This document shows, one piece after another, positions 42,656-52,060 of a stretch of 64,000 nucleotides of DNA; position 1 is the stretch's first letter, and every line of letters begins with the position of its first letter. A program made the translations under genes and the position numbers. This DNA is from Aquabacterium sp. (GTDB lineage Bacteria; Pseudomonadota; Gammaproteobacteria; Burkholderiales; Burkholderiaceae_C), in assembly GCA_023266355.1 (NCBI GenBank), contig JAHFQM010000005.1, positions 1 to 64,000 on the forward strand, written 5' to 3'. The notes below the pieces were generated by a model. That model was not told where the DNA came from. It worked only from the letters and a program-made list of their open reading frames with translations, and ran no database searches.

Positions 42656-43933
42656 TCACTCCGGCCCGATGAACCGCCGTCGGCGGAACCACCAGATCAG
42701 CCCGAAGGCCACGCCGACCATCATCAGCATGGCCAGCCAGAACCCTTCGGGGTGCTTGAGCAGCGGCATCAGCTCGAAGTTCATGCCGAAGATGCCGGTG
42801 ATGAGGTTCAGCGGCAGGAAGACGGCGGTCAGCACCGTCAGCGTGCGCATGATGTCGTTGGTGCGGCTGCCCTGTGCGGAGAAATGGATCTGCACCGCGC
42901 TTTCGGCCGAGCTCTCCAGCCGGCGCACATGGGCCAGCACGCGCTCGACGTGCTCGTGCACATCGCGCGAGCGCACGCGCAGCACCTCGCGCTCGCGGGT
43001 GACGTGCGGGTCGGCCGACAGCGGCCACTCTTCCAGTGCGTCGATCCATTCCTGCACCGCGCTGCGCTGGTCCTCGCAGGTGTCTTCCAGCATGTGCAGG
43101 GTGTTGCGCGCGTCCAGCAGGGCTTGCCAGTGGTTGAACTGGTTGCGGTTGCTGAACAACTCCTGCTGCAGGTAGGCGAACTGGCGTGTCAGCAGCCGGC
43201 GCAGGTCCAGGTAGCTGTCCACCATGTGGTTGACGATGCGCAGCATCAGGTCGGCCGGGCTGGGCGGCAGGCGCGAGGTGCTGCCGCGGCCTTCGTGGAA
43301 GCGTGGCGTGGCGGTGTCCGCACCCTCCAGCGCTTCGGGCGTGTCCGCGGGCAGGTCCGCGGGGGTGTCTGCCGCGACGATGTCCTCCGGCTCGCCCAGC
43401 AGGCCCTTGGCCAGGAGTGAAGGCTGTGCGGGGGATGACAACGGTGCCGCCACCTCGGCGCCCTCGGCATTGCGCACGCCCTGCGGGATCATCTGGCTCA
43501 GGCGGGCCTCGAAGAAGTCGCGCACCGAGCAATCGGCCGGGTGCACGGTCAGCAGCACGCGGTCGAACACGGCGAAGCCCACCGGGCTGGTGTCGATGGA
43601 GGCCATGGCCTGGCGCGCCGACGAGGCCGTGCCGTGCGCCTCGTCCAGGAACAGCCGCTCCGTGCCCTGGCCCGCGGCCAGGCGGCGGAACACCAGCAGG
43701 TCGTACCACGAGGTGTAGTCGTACTGCGAGGGCAGTTGCGGGTTGAGCAGGTCGGTGACGTGCAGGTCCATCAGGCTGCCGCCGGCCAGGCGCTGCAGGT
43801 GCTGCTGCACCTCGGGCAAGTGCACCTCGAAGACGCGCCGGCTGGTCGTCACCCACAGAAAGCCGTTGGCCGGCAGGCTGGTGGGCCAGGCGGGCAACTC
43901 GGTGAACTGGTCGTGGATCAGGAAGAAGCGCAT
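42656..43933 (-). CDS. CorA family divalent cation transporter
   Basis: 425 residues with two C-terminal membrane helices separated by the GIFGMN (GMN) selectivity motif. A long helical stalk precedes them (LLTRQFAYLQQELFSNR to HVRRLESSAESAVQIHFS). The N-terminal cytoplasmic domain carries an acidic Pro/Ala/Asp-rich insertion at about 153-224 that CorA/ZntB proteins of usual size (about 320-330) lack. Ion specificity (Mg, Co, Zn) cannot be decided. It is convergent with udg and 32 nt from the hemB end on the same strand. Confidence 0.9.
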   Translation of the reverse strand: MRFFLIHDQFTELPAWPTSLPANGFLWVTTSRRVFEVHLPEVQQHLQRLAGGSLMDLHVTDLLNPQLPSQYDYTSWYDLLVFRRLAAGQGTERLFLDEAHGTASSARQAMASIDTSPVGFAVFDRVLLTVHPADCSVRDFFEARLSQMIPQGVRNAEGAEVAAPLSSPAQPSLLAKGLLGEPEDIVAADTPADLPADTPEALEGADTATPRFHEGRGSTSRLPPSPADLMLRIVNHMVDSYLDLRRLLTRQFAYLQQELFSNRNQFNHWQALLDARNTLHMLEDTCEDQRSAVQEWIDALEEWPLSADPHVTREREVLRVRSRDVHEHVERVLAHVRRLESSAESAVQIHFSAQGSRTNDIMRTLTVLTAVFLPLNLITGIFGMNFELMPLLKHPEGFWLAMLMMVGVAFGLIWWFRRRRFIGPE

Positions 43934-43965
43934 CGTGGTGTCCAGCCCTTGCGAGGGTTCGGTGC

Positions 43966-45253
<1,288 letters not shown>

Positions 45254-45303
45254 GTCCAGAATTTGCGCTGAGATTTGCGCTGAGGCCTGTTCATAATCCC
45301 ACC

Positions 45304-45750
45304 ATGAGCAACGCCTACCTCTGGGTCAAATCCCTGCACATCATCTTCGTGGCCAGCTGGTTCGCCGGGCTGTTCTACCTGCCGCGCTTGTTCGTCAACC
45401 TGGCCATGGTGCCGAGCGACAGCCACGCCGAGCGCGAACGCCTGCTGCTCATGGCACGCAAGCTCTACCGCTTCAGCTCCCTGCTGATGGTGCCTGCGCT
45501 GGTGTTCGGCCTGACGCTGTGGCTGTACTTCGGCATGGGCAAGGGGCCGGGCCAGATCTGGCTGCACATCAAGCTGACCCTGGTGCTGGGCGCCATCGGC
45601 TACCACCACGTCTGCCGCAAGCTGCTGCGCGATTTCGAAGGCTTCCAGAACCGCCGCAGCCACCGCTGGTACCGCGTCTTCAACGAGGTGTCGGTCGTGC
45701 TGTTTGCCGTGATCACCTTCCTGGTGGTGCTCAAGCCGTCCCTGGGCTGA
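45304..45750 (+). CDS. hemJ: Protoporphyrinogen oxidase HemJ
   Basis: 148 residues, four to five membrane helices. The N-terminal YLWVKSLHIIFVASWFAGLFYLPRLFV carries the conserved His and Arg of HemJ (UPF0093), and RRSHRWYRVFNEVSVVLF is near the C-terminus. HemJ oxidises protoporphyrinogen IX to protoporphyrin IX in bacteria without HemG/HemY. It starts at ATG 45304, downstream of the terminator described above. The VanZ-like gene follows 13 nt later. Confidence 0.9.
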   Translation: MSNAYLWVKSLHIIFVASWFAGLFYLPRLFVNLAMVPSDSHAERERLLLMARKLYRFSSLLMVPALVFGLTLWLYFGMGKGPGQIWLHIKLTLVLGAIGYHHVCRKLLRDFEGFQNRRSHRWYRVFNEVSVVLFAVITFLVVLKPSLG

Positions 45751-45763
45751 GCCGCGCGGTGCC

Positions 45764-46915
45764 ATGAGCCTGCACCGCAGTTCCGCCTGGCCGCTGTCGT
45801 GGGCGGCGGCGGCCCTCATCGTCTATGCCACCTTGCACCCGATGACGGGTTGGCATTGGCCTGACAGCCATGTGTTCAGCTGGGTCCTGCCCAAGCAGCC
45901 CAACGAGCTGATGGACGATGTGGTGGCCAACCTGCTGGGCTACTTGCCGCTGGGCTTCATCCTGTGCCTGGCGCATTTGCGCTCGGGCTGGCTGGCGCCC
46001 TGGGCGGCGCTGCGCACCTTGGCGCTGTGCGTGGCGCTGTCCTACAGCCTGGAGCTGCTGCAGTTCACCGTGCCGGGCCGGGTGCCCTCGCTGTCTGACT
46101 GGGTGCTCAACAGCCTCGGCTCGGCCTGGGGCGTGTTGGGGGCCGTCACCGTGCACGCACTCGGGCTGGTCGACGCCTGGCACCGCCTGCGCGAGCGCTG
46201 GTTCATCCCGCAGGCCGGGCATGGCCTGGCCTTGCTGAGCCTGTGGCCGCTGGGCCTGTTGTTCCCGCCGCCCTTGCCGCTGGGCCAGGGGCAGTTGCTG
46301 CCGCACCTGCGCATCGGCCTGGTCGAGTTGACCCGGGACACGCCCTGGCAGGCCTGGCTGCTGCCCGAAGACCCGCTGACGCTGTGGAGCTCGGTGCACG
46401 CGGGGGTGGTGGCCTCGCAATGGATCGATGGGGTGGAGGTGCTGACGGTGGCCGCCGGCATGCTGGCGCCGCTGTGCGTGGCCTGTGCGGTGGCGCGCCC
46501 GCGGGTGCTGCGCATCGCGATGCTGAGTGGCCTGGTGCTGACCGGGGTGGGCATGTCGGCGCTGTCGTCGGCGCTGAACTTCGGGCCGGTGCACGCGTTC
46601 AGCTGGGTCACGACCCAGGCCATGGCGGGCTTGCTGTTGGGCGCGGCGGCGGCCGTCCCGCTGGTGGGCTTGGGACGGCGGACCTGTGCCGCGTTGGGCG
46701 TGGGGGTGGTGCTGACCCTGGTGGCGCTCATCCACCTGGCGCCGCCCGATGCCTATTACGCGCAAACCCTGCAGGCCTGGGAGAACGGCCGCTTCATCCG
46801 TTTCCACGGGCTGTCGCGCTGGTTCGGCATCCTCTGGCCCTACGTGGCCCTGGCCTGGTTGCTGGGGCGTTGGTGGGGGCATGAGGCGGACCTGAGCGTG
46901 CCCAAGCAGGCCTAG
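45764..46915 (+). CDS. VanZ family membrane protein
   Basis: 383 residues with roughly eight to nine hydrophobic segments. The N-terminal third has the VanZ pattern: DDVVANLLGYLPLGFILCLAHLR, then ALSYSLELLQFTVPGRVPSLSDWVLNSLGSAWG. VanZ proteins occur with teicoplanin resistance but most chromosomal members have no known role. The C-terminal two thirds are additional membrane helices unlike VanZ itself. It sits between hemJ and a ferredoxin gene, co-oriented with both. Confidence 0.82.
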   Translation: MSLHRSSAWPLSWAAAALIVYATLHPMTGWHWPDSHVFSWVLPKQPNELMDDVVANLLGYLPLGFILCLAHLRSGWLAPWAALRTLALCVALSYSLELLQFTVPGRVPSLSDWVLNSLGSAWGVLGAVTVHALGLVDAWHRLRERWFIPQAGHGLALLSLWPLGLLFPPPLPLGQGQLLPHLRIGLVELTRDTPWQAWLLPEDPLTLWSSVHAGVVASQWIDGVEVLTVAAGMLAPLCVACAVARPRVLRIAMLSGLVLTGVGMSALSSALNFGPVHAFSWVTTQAMAGLLLGAAAAVPLVGLGRRTCAALGVGVVLTLVALIHLAPPDAYYAQTLQAWENGRFIRFHGLSRWFGILWPYVALAWLLGRWWGHEADLSVPKQA

Positions 46916-46930
46916 GCCTAGAATGGGCGC

Positions 46931-47260
46931 ATGGCTTCCTATTATCAGCGCCACATTTTTTTCTGCTTGAACCAGCGCATCAACGGCGAGTCCAGTTGCG
47001 GCGACCACGCTGCCAAGGCAGGCTTTGATCACTGCAAGGCGCGCATCTCGGCCGCGGGCATGAACGGCCCCGGCGGCGTGCGTGTCAACAAGGCGGGTTG
47101 CCTGGACCGCTGCGCCGGTGGCCCGGTGGCCGTGGTCTATCCGGAAGGCACTTGGTACACCTTCGTGGACCAGGCCGACATCGACGACATCGTAGACCAG
47201 CACCTGGTCGGTGGCCAAGTGGTCGAGCGCCTGGTGCTGCCCGACGACGTCGGTCGCTGA
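46931..47260 (+). CDS. Thioredoxin-like [2Fe-2S] ferredoxin
   Basis: 109 residues, starting MASYYQRHIFFCLNQR. Cysteines C12 and C23 (spaced by 10) and C57 and C61 (CLDRC) match the four ligands of thioredoxin-like ferredoxins; C35 is extra. The family serves as electron carrier or assembly partner with no fixed pathway. The gene follows the VanZ-like gene by 15 nt and precedes an alpha/beta hydrolase by 14 nt, all on one strand. Confidence 0.88.
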   Translation: MASYYQRHIFFCLNQRINGESSCGDHAAKAGFDHCKARISAAGMNGPGGVRVNKAGCLDRCAGGPVAVVYPEGTWYTFVDQADIDDIVDQHLVGGQVVERLVLPDDVGR

Positions 47261-47274
47261 GGCAGGGCTGCCCC

Positions 47275-47955
47275 ATGCTTGGACGCCCTGCATCCCTGAC
47301 CATCGACGGCCCCGCAGGCCAGTTGGAGGTCGTGGTCGAAGACCCGCCTGCCGACCAGGGTGCGCCCCACCGTGCACCGAAAGGCCTGGCCGTCATCGCC
47401 CACCCGCACCCCTTGATGGGCGGCACCATGGACAACAAGGTCGTGCACACCCTGGTGCGCGCCTTCGTGCTGTCGGGCTGGCGCGCCGTGCGCTTCAATT
47501 TCCGCGGCGTCGGGCAGTCCGAGTCCGCCTGGGACGAGGGCCGGGGCGAAACCTCCGACATGCTGGCCGTGGTGGCCCATCACCTGGCCGACCCCGCCAT
47601 GCGCGGCTTGCCGCTGGCACTGGCCGGCTTCTCGTTCGGTGGCTACGTGGCCGCCCAGGCGGCCTCCCGCTTGAGCCAGGCTGCGGCCGACCAGCCGTCG
47701 GTGCGCGCGCCGACCACGCTGGTGCTCGTCAGCCCGGCGACCTCGCGCTTCGAGGTGCCGGTGGTGCCTGGCCACACCCTGGTGGTGCAGGGCGAGGCCG
47801 ACGACGTCGTGCCCCTGGCCAGCGTGCTCGACTGGGCCCGCCCGCAGGCCCTGCCCGTGACGGTGGTGCCCGGCGCCGGCCACTTTTTCCATGGCCAGCT
47901 GGCCTTGCTGCGCGAGGTGGTGCTCAAGCACCTGCGCGCCGAGGCCGCTGGCTGA
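47275..47955 (+). CDS. Alpha/beta hydrolase (COG2945 type)
   Basis: 226 residues. It has HPHPLMGGTMDNKVV for the oxyanion region, FNFRGVGQSES, nucleophile elbow GFSFGG with Ser120, an Asp candidate in QGEADDVVPL and His in GAGHFFHG. This matches the small COG2945 alpha/beta hydrolases found beside DacC-type carboxypeptidases in Betaproteobacteria. The substrate is unknown. The PBP5-type gene follows after 100 nt. Confidence 0.87.
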   Translation: MLGRPASLTIDGPAGQLEVVVEDPPADQGAPHRAPKGLAVIAHPHPLMGGTMDNKVVHTLVRAFVLSGWRAVRFNFRGVGQSESAWDEGRGETSDMLAVVAHHLADPAMRGLPLALAGFSFGGYVAAQAASRLSQAAADQPSVRAPTTLVLVSPATSRFEVPVVPGHTLVVQGEADDVVPLASVLDWARPQALPVTVVPGAGHFFHGQLALLREVVLKHLRAEAAG

Positions 47956-48055
47956 CGGTGCTGCGGAGATGGGGCCACGCGGCATGGCGGCCGCGCCCAG
48001 GTTTCCGCACATTTCCTTTCTTGCGTTTCCCCTGTTCTCACTCCATATTGACGGC

Positions 48056-49288
48056 ATGACTGCTTTTCGTTCCCGTCGCCTCGTCCTGAGCGCGACCCTC
48101 TCTTTGCTGGCCTCGGTCCTGTCGGCCGCTGTGCCGGTCGCATCCCATGCCGCAGCGCCTGCTGCTGCGCCAGCGGCCTTGTTCGCCGAGCCCTCGACGG
48201 CCATGCCGCAGCCACCGGAAGTCGCCGCGCGCGCCTTCATCCTGCAAGACCTTTCCACCCGCCAGACCCTGGCCTCGCGCAACCCCGACCAAAGCGTCGA
48301 GCCCGCGTCCCTGACCAAGCTGATGACGGCCTACCTGGTCTTCCAGGCCCTGCAGGGCGGCAAGCTCAGCCTCAGCCAGGAGCTGCCCGTGTCCGAGCGC
48401 GCCTGGCGCACCGGCATGACCGGCGCCTCGCGCTCCTTCATCAACGTGAACAGCCGCGTGAAGGTCGATGACCTCATCAAGGGCATGATCGTGCAGAGCG
48501 GCAACGACGCCACCGTGGCCCTGGCCGAAGGCGTGGGCGGCACGGTCGAGGTCTTCGTCGAGATGATGAACCGCCAGGCCCAGGTGTTCGGCTTGAAGGG
48601 CACGCGCTTCGCCAACCCCGAAGGCCTGACCGCGCCCGGCCACGTCAGCACGGCGCGCGAGCTGTCCATCATCGCCACGCGCCTGATCACCGACTTCCCG
48701 AACTCGCTGCCGTACTACTCGATGAAGGAGTTCACCTTCAACGGCATCAAGCAGGGCAACCGCAACCTGCTGCTGTTCCGCGATGCCACGGTCGACGGCC
48801 TGAAAACCGGCTACACCGACGCCGCCGGCTACTGCCTGATCGCCACCTCCAAGCGCCCGACCGCCGGTGGCGAGCGCCGCCTGCTGAGCGTGGTGCTGGG
48901 GGCCGCCTCGCCCGAGGCCCGCGCCAACGAAAGCCAGAAGCTGCTGAACTGGGGCCACAGCGCCTTCGACGTCGTCAAGCTGTTCGATGCCAACCAGCCC
49001 GTCACCACCGCCCAGGTCTGGAAGGGCCAAGCCAACACCGCCCGCCTGGGCCGCAGCACGCCTGTGGTGGTCGTGGTGCCGCGCGGGCAGGGTGCGTCGG
49101 TGAAGACGGCTGTGACGCGCAATGACCCGCTCATCGCCCCCTTGAGCAAGGGCCAGGCCGTGGGCAGCATCCAGATCACGCTGGGCACCCAGCCCTGGCA
49201 GACGCTGCCGCTGCAGTCCCTGGACGAGGTGCCCCAGGCCGGCTTCGTGGGCCGGATGTGGGACGCCATCCGCCTGGGCATCAAGTGA
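48056..49288 (+). CDS. dacC: D-alanyl-D-alanine carboxypeptidase, PBP5/6 type
   Basis: 410 residues with a signal peptide (about 1-32) and the three penicillin-binding motifs: S85LTK88, S148GN150 and K250TG252. A C-terminal beta domain and an amphipathic tail (GFVGRMWDAIRLGIK) that anchors such enzymes to the membrane follow. It removes the terminal D-Ala from pentapeptide stems. The symbol could equally be dacA. The ybeD gene follows 23 nt later. Confidence 0.93.
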   Translation: MTAFRSRRLVLSATLSLLASVLSAAVPVASHAAAPAAAPAALFAEPSTAMPQPPEVAARAFILQDLSTRQTLASRNPDQSVEPASLTKLMTAYLVFQALQGGKLSLSQELPVSERAWRTGMTGASRSFINVNSRVKVDDLIKGMIVQSGNDATVALAEGVGGTVEVFVEMMNRQAQVFGLKGTRFANPEGLTAPGHVSTARELSIIATRLITDFPNSLPYYSMKEFTFNGIKQGNRNLLLFRDATVDGLKTGYTDAAGYCLIATSKRPTAGGERRLLSVVLGAASPEARANESQKLLNWGHSAFDVVKLFDANQPVTTAQVWKGQANTARLGRSTPVVVVVPRGQGASVKTAVTRNDPLIAPLSKGQAVGSIQITLGTQPWQTLPLQSLDEVPQAGFVGRMWDAIRLGIK

Positions 49289-49311
49289 GCGACGGTGAGA
49301 GGAGCGACCCC

Positions 49312-49608
49312 ATGACCCCCCACCAGCCCGTGAACCCGGCGATCCCGCCGGAAGAGTCCCTCATCCAGTACCCCAGCGCCTTTCCCATCAAGGTGATGGG
49401 GCCGCACCACGAGGAGTTCGTGGCCTCGGTGGTGGGGGTGGTGGTGCAGCACGCGCCCGACTTCGACGCCGCCACCCTGGAGCGTCGCCCCAGCAGCAGC
49501 GGCACCTACCTGGGCCTGACCGTCACGGTCACGGCCACCAGCCGCGAGCAGCTCGACAACATCTACCGCGCGTTGACCAGCCTGCCGCACGTCAAGTACG
49601 TGCTCTGA
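49312..49608 (+). CDS. ybeD: YbeD/DUF493 family protein
   Basis: 98 residues; GGAG lies 7 nt before the ATG at 49312. Family features: ESLIQYPSAFPIKVMG, then SSSGTYLGLTVTVTATSREQLDNIYRAL, ending LTSLPHVKYVL. YbeD has a ferredoxin-like fold resembling ACT domains. In E. coli and many Betaproteobacteria lies between dacA and lipB; here dacC precedes it but lipB/lipA are absent and yajC follows. Confidence 0.92.
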   Translation: MTPHQPVNPAIPPEESLIQYPSAFPIKVMGPHHEEFVASVVGVVVQHAPDFDAATLERRPSSSGTYLGLTVTVTATSREQLDNIYRALTSLPHVKYVL

Positions 49609-49619
49609 GCTTGATCGCC

Positions 49620-49653
49620 GCTGTGACAGGCCGTCACAGCACCCGCATACAAT
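49620..49653 (+). promoter_or_regulatory. Palindrome overlapping a putative yajC promoter
   Basis: GCTGTGAC-AGGCC-GTCACAGC (49620-49640) is a perfect 8-nt-arm palindrome. A TACAAT -10-like box lies just downstream at 49648-49653, so the palindrome covers the -35 region. This suggests a repressor or activator site for yajC-secDF. Confidence 0.45.
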
Positions 49654-49660
49654 CCCGCAG

Positions 49661-49681
49661 CAGACCTGTTTGCCAGGTCTG
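49661..49681 (+). other. Leader hairpin before yajC
   Basis: CAGACCTG-TTTGC-CAGGTCTG: an 8-bp perfect stem in the presumed 5' leader, with no U-tract. The function is unknown; it may stabilise the leader or act in regulation. Confidence 0.45.
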
Positions 49682-49761
49682 AGTGCTTCCCGGCCGGTGC
49701 GCCTGTGTCCATGCCTGTGCGTGGGCCCGGCGCCTCGGCCCTTTGTTTGAAGGACCTGAAC

Positions 49762-50085
49762 GTGTTGATTTCCGAAGCCTACGCCCAAGCCGCCGCCCCT
49801 GCTGCCAGCGCCTCTGGTGGCCTGATGAGCATGCTGCCCCTGGTGCTGATGTTCGTCGTCCTGTATTTCGTGATGATCCGCCCGCAGATGAAGCGGCAGA
49901 AGGAAACCAAGGCCATGCTCGAAGCCTTGAGCAAGGGCGACGAGGTCGTCACGCAAGGCGGCCTGATCGGCAAGATCAGCAAGCTGGGCGAAACCTTCGT
50001 CAGCGTGGAAGTGGCCAGCGGCGTGGAGCTGCAGGTGCAGCGCGCGGCCATCGTCCAGGTGCTGCCCAAGGGCACCTACAAGTAA
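49762..50085 (+). CDS. yajC: Preprotein translocase subunit YajC
   Basis: 107 residues from GTG 49762, with AAGGA 7-9 nt upstream. An in-frame ATG at 49705 would add residues unlike any YajC. A single membrane helix (MSMLPLVLMFVVLYFVMIRPQ) is followed by the MKRQKETKAMLEALSKGDEVVTQGGLIGKI signature. YajC binds SecDF and supports protein export. First gene of yajC-secD-secF. Confidence 0.94.
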   Translation: MLISEAYAQAAAPAASASGGLMSMLPLVLMFVVLYFVMIRPQMKRQKETKAMLEALSKGDEVVTQGGLIGKISKLGETFVSVEVASGVELQVQRAAIVQVLPKGTYK

Positions 50086-50133
50086 TCACGTGCCCTGCAA
50101 AGCGCGCACAGCAGCAAAGGTGTCGAGGACCGC

Positions 50134-52023
50134 ATGAACCGCTACCCCTGGTGGAAGTACCTGATCATTGCCCTGGCCGTGTTCATTGGCCTGATGTACA
50201 GCCTGCCCAACGTGTTCGGCGAGGCGCCGGCGGTGCAGCTGTCCAGCGGCAAGGCCACGGTCAAGCTCGACGCAGATGCCGTCAAGCGCGTGCAGTCCGT
50301 GCTGGAGACGGCCGGCGTCCAGGCCGATTTCGTCGAGCTGGACGGCACCTCGGTGCGCGCCCGCTTCAAGGACACCGACGCCCAGATCAAGGCGCGTGAC
50401 GCCCTGAGCCGGGCCTTCAATCCCGATGCGGCCGACCCGCGCTACATCGTGGCGCTGAACCTGGTCTCGCGTTCGCCGCAGTGGCTGCGCAGCCTGCACG
50501 CCCACCCCATGTTCCTGGGCCTGGACCTGCGCGGTGGCGTGCACTTCCTGATGCAGGTGGACATGAAGGCCGCGCTGACCCAGAAGGTCGAGAGCCTGGC
50601 CGGCGACGTCCGCACCCTGCTGCGCGACAAGGACATCCGCCACAGTGGCATCCGCCGCGATGGCAAGACGCTGACGGTGCGCTTCCGCGACGAGGCCACC
50701 CGCAAGGCCGCCCGCCCGCTGCTGCAAGACGGCCTGGTGGACCTGCTCTGGACCGATGGCACCGATGCCAGCGGTGACCTGGCCCTGGTTGGTGCCCTCA
50801 AGCCGCAAAGCGAACGCAGCATCCAGGAGCAGGCGCTCAAGCAGAACATCACCACCCTGCACAACCGGATCAACGAACTCGGCGTGTCCGAGCCCGTGAT
50901 CCAGCAGCAGGGCCTGGACCGCGTCGTGGTGCAGCTGCCTGGCGTGCAGGACACGGCCAAGGCCAAGGACATCATCGGCCGCACCGCCACGCTGGAAGTG
51001 CGCATGGCCGACGACAGCGCCGAGGCGCAGGCCGCGCTGCTCAGCGGTGGCTTGGTGCCGTTTGGCTCCGAGCGCTACCTGGAGCGCAGCGGCGTGCCCA
51101 TCATCGTCAAGCGTGCGGTGGTGCTGACCGGCGACAACCTCACCGACGCCCAGCCCGGCTTCGACGAAAACCAGGAAGGCGCCGTGCACCTGACGCTGGA
51201 CGCCCGTGGCGCGCGCATCTTCCGCGACGTCACGCGTGAGAACGTGGGCAAGCGCATGGCCATCATCTTGTTCGAGAAGGGCAAGGGCGAGGTCGTGACG
51301 GCGCCGGTCATCCGCGGTGAAATCGGCGGTGGCCGCGTGCAGATCTCGGGCCGCATGAGCACCGAGGAGGCCGCCGACACGGCCCTGCTGCTGCGCGCCG
51401 GCTCTCTGGCCGCGCCCATGGAGATCATCGAAGAACGCACCGTCGGCCCCAGCCTGGGCGCCGAGAACATCGCCCAGGGCTTCAACTCCCTGGTGTATGG
51501 CTTTGCCGCCATCGCCGTGTTCATGGTGTGTTATTACCTGCTGTTCGGCGTGTTCTCCACGGTGGCCCTGTCGGTCAACCTGCTGCTGCTGATCGCGGTG
51601 CTGTCCATGTTGCAGGCCACGCTGACGCTGCCGGGCATCGCGGCCATCGCGCTGACGCTGGGCATGGCGATCGACTCGAACGTGCTGATCAACGAGCGGG
51701 TGCGCGAAGAGCTGCGCAACGGTGCGGCGCCGCAGTCGGCCATCGCGGCCGGCTACGAGCACGCCTGGGCGACCATCCTGGACTCGAACGTCACGACCCT
51801 GATCGCCGGCCTGTCGCTGCTGGCCTTCGGCTCGGGTCCGGTGCGCGGCTTCGCCGTGGTGCACTGTCTGGGCATCCTGACCTCGATGTTCTCGGCCGTG
51901 TTCTTCTCGCGTGGCCTGGTCAACCTCTGGTACGGCCGTCAGAAGAAGCTCAAGGGCGTGTCCATCGGGCAGGTCTGGAAGCCGCAGGCTTCGACCACCG
52001 CCCCGGCGCCCTCGGCCGAATAA
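50134..52023 (+). CDS. secD: Protein translocase subunit SecD
   Basis: 629 residues, ATG preceded by GAGGACC. An N-terminal membrane helix, the P1 region with LGLDLRGGVHFLMQVD, and the periplasmic head to RMSTEEAADTALLLRAGSLAAPM, then the five C-terminal helices with GMAIDSNVLINERVREELRNG. SecDF uses the proton gradient to pull proteins across the membrane. It is 37 nt from secF, and shares the transcript with yajC. Confidence 0.96.
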   Translation: MNRYPWWKYLIIALAVFIGLMYSLPNVFGEAPAVQLSSGKATVKLDADAVKRVQSVLETAGVQADFVELDGTSVRARFKDTDAQIKARDALSRAFNPDAADPRYIVALNLVSRSPQWLRSLHAHPMFLGLDLRGGVHFLMQVDMKAALTQKVESLAGDVRTLLRDKDIRHSGIRRDGKTLTVRFRDEATRKAARPLLQDGLVDLLWTDGTDASGDLALVGALKPQSERSIQEQALKQNITTLHNRINELGVSEPVIQQQGLDRVVVQLPGVQDTAKAKDIIGRTATLEVRMADDSAEAQAALLSGGLVPFGSERYLERSGVPIIVKRAVVLTGDNLTDAQPGFDENQEGAVHLTLDARGARIFRDVTRENVGKRMAIILFEKGKGEVVTAPVIRGEIGGGRVQISGRMSTEEAADTALLLRAGSLAAPMEIIEERTVGPSLGAENIAQGFNSLVYGFAAIAVFMVCYYLLFGVFSTVALSVNLLLLIAVLSMLQATLTLPGIAAIALTLGMAIDSNVLINERVREELRNGAAPQSAIAAGYEHAWATILDSNVTTLIAGLSLLAFGSGPVRGFAVVHCLGILTSMFSAVFFSRGLVNLWYGRQKKLKGVSIGQVWKPQASTTAPAPSAE

Positions 52024-52060
52024 GCACACCGCATCAGCACCCCCAGCGGAGCAAGACACC

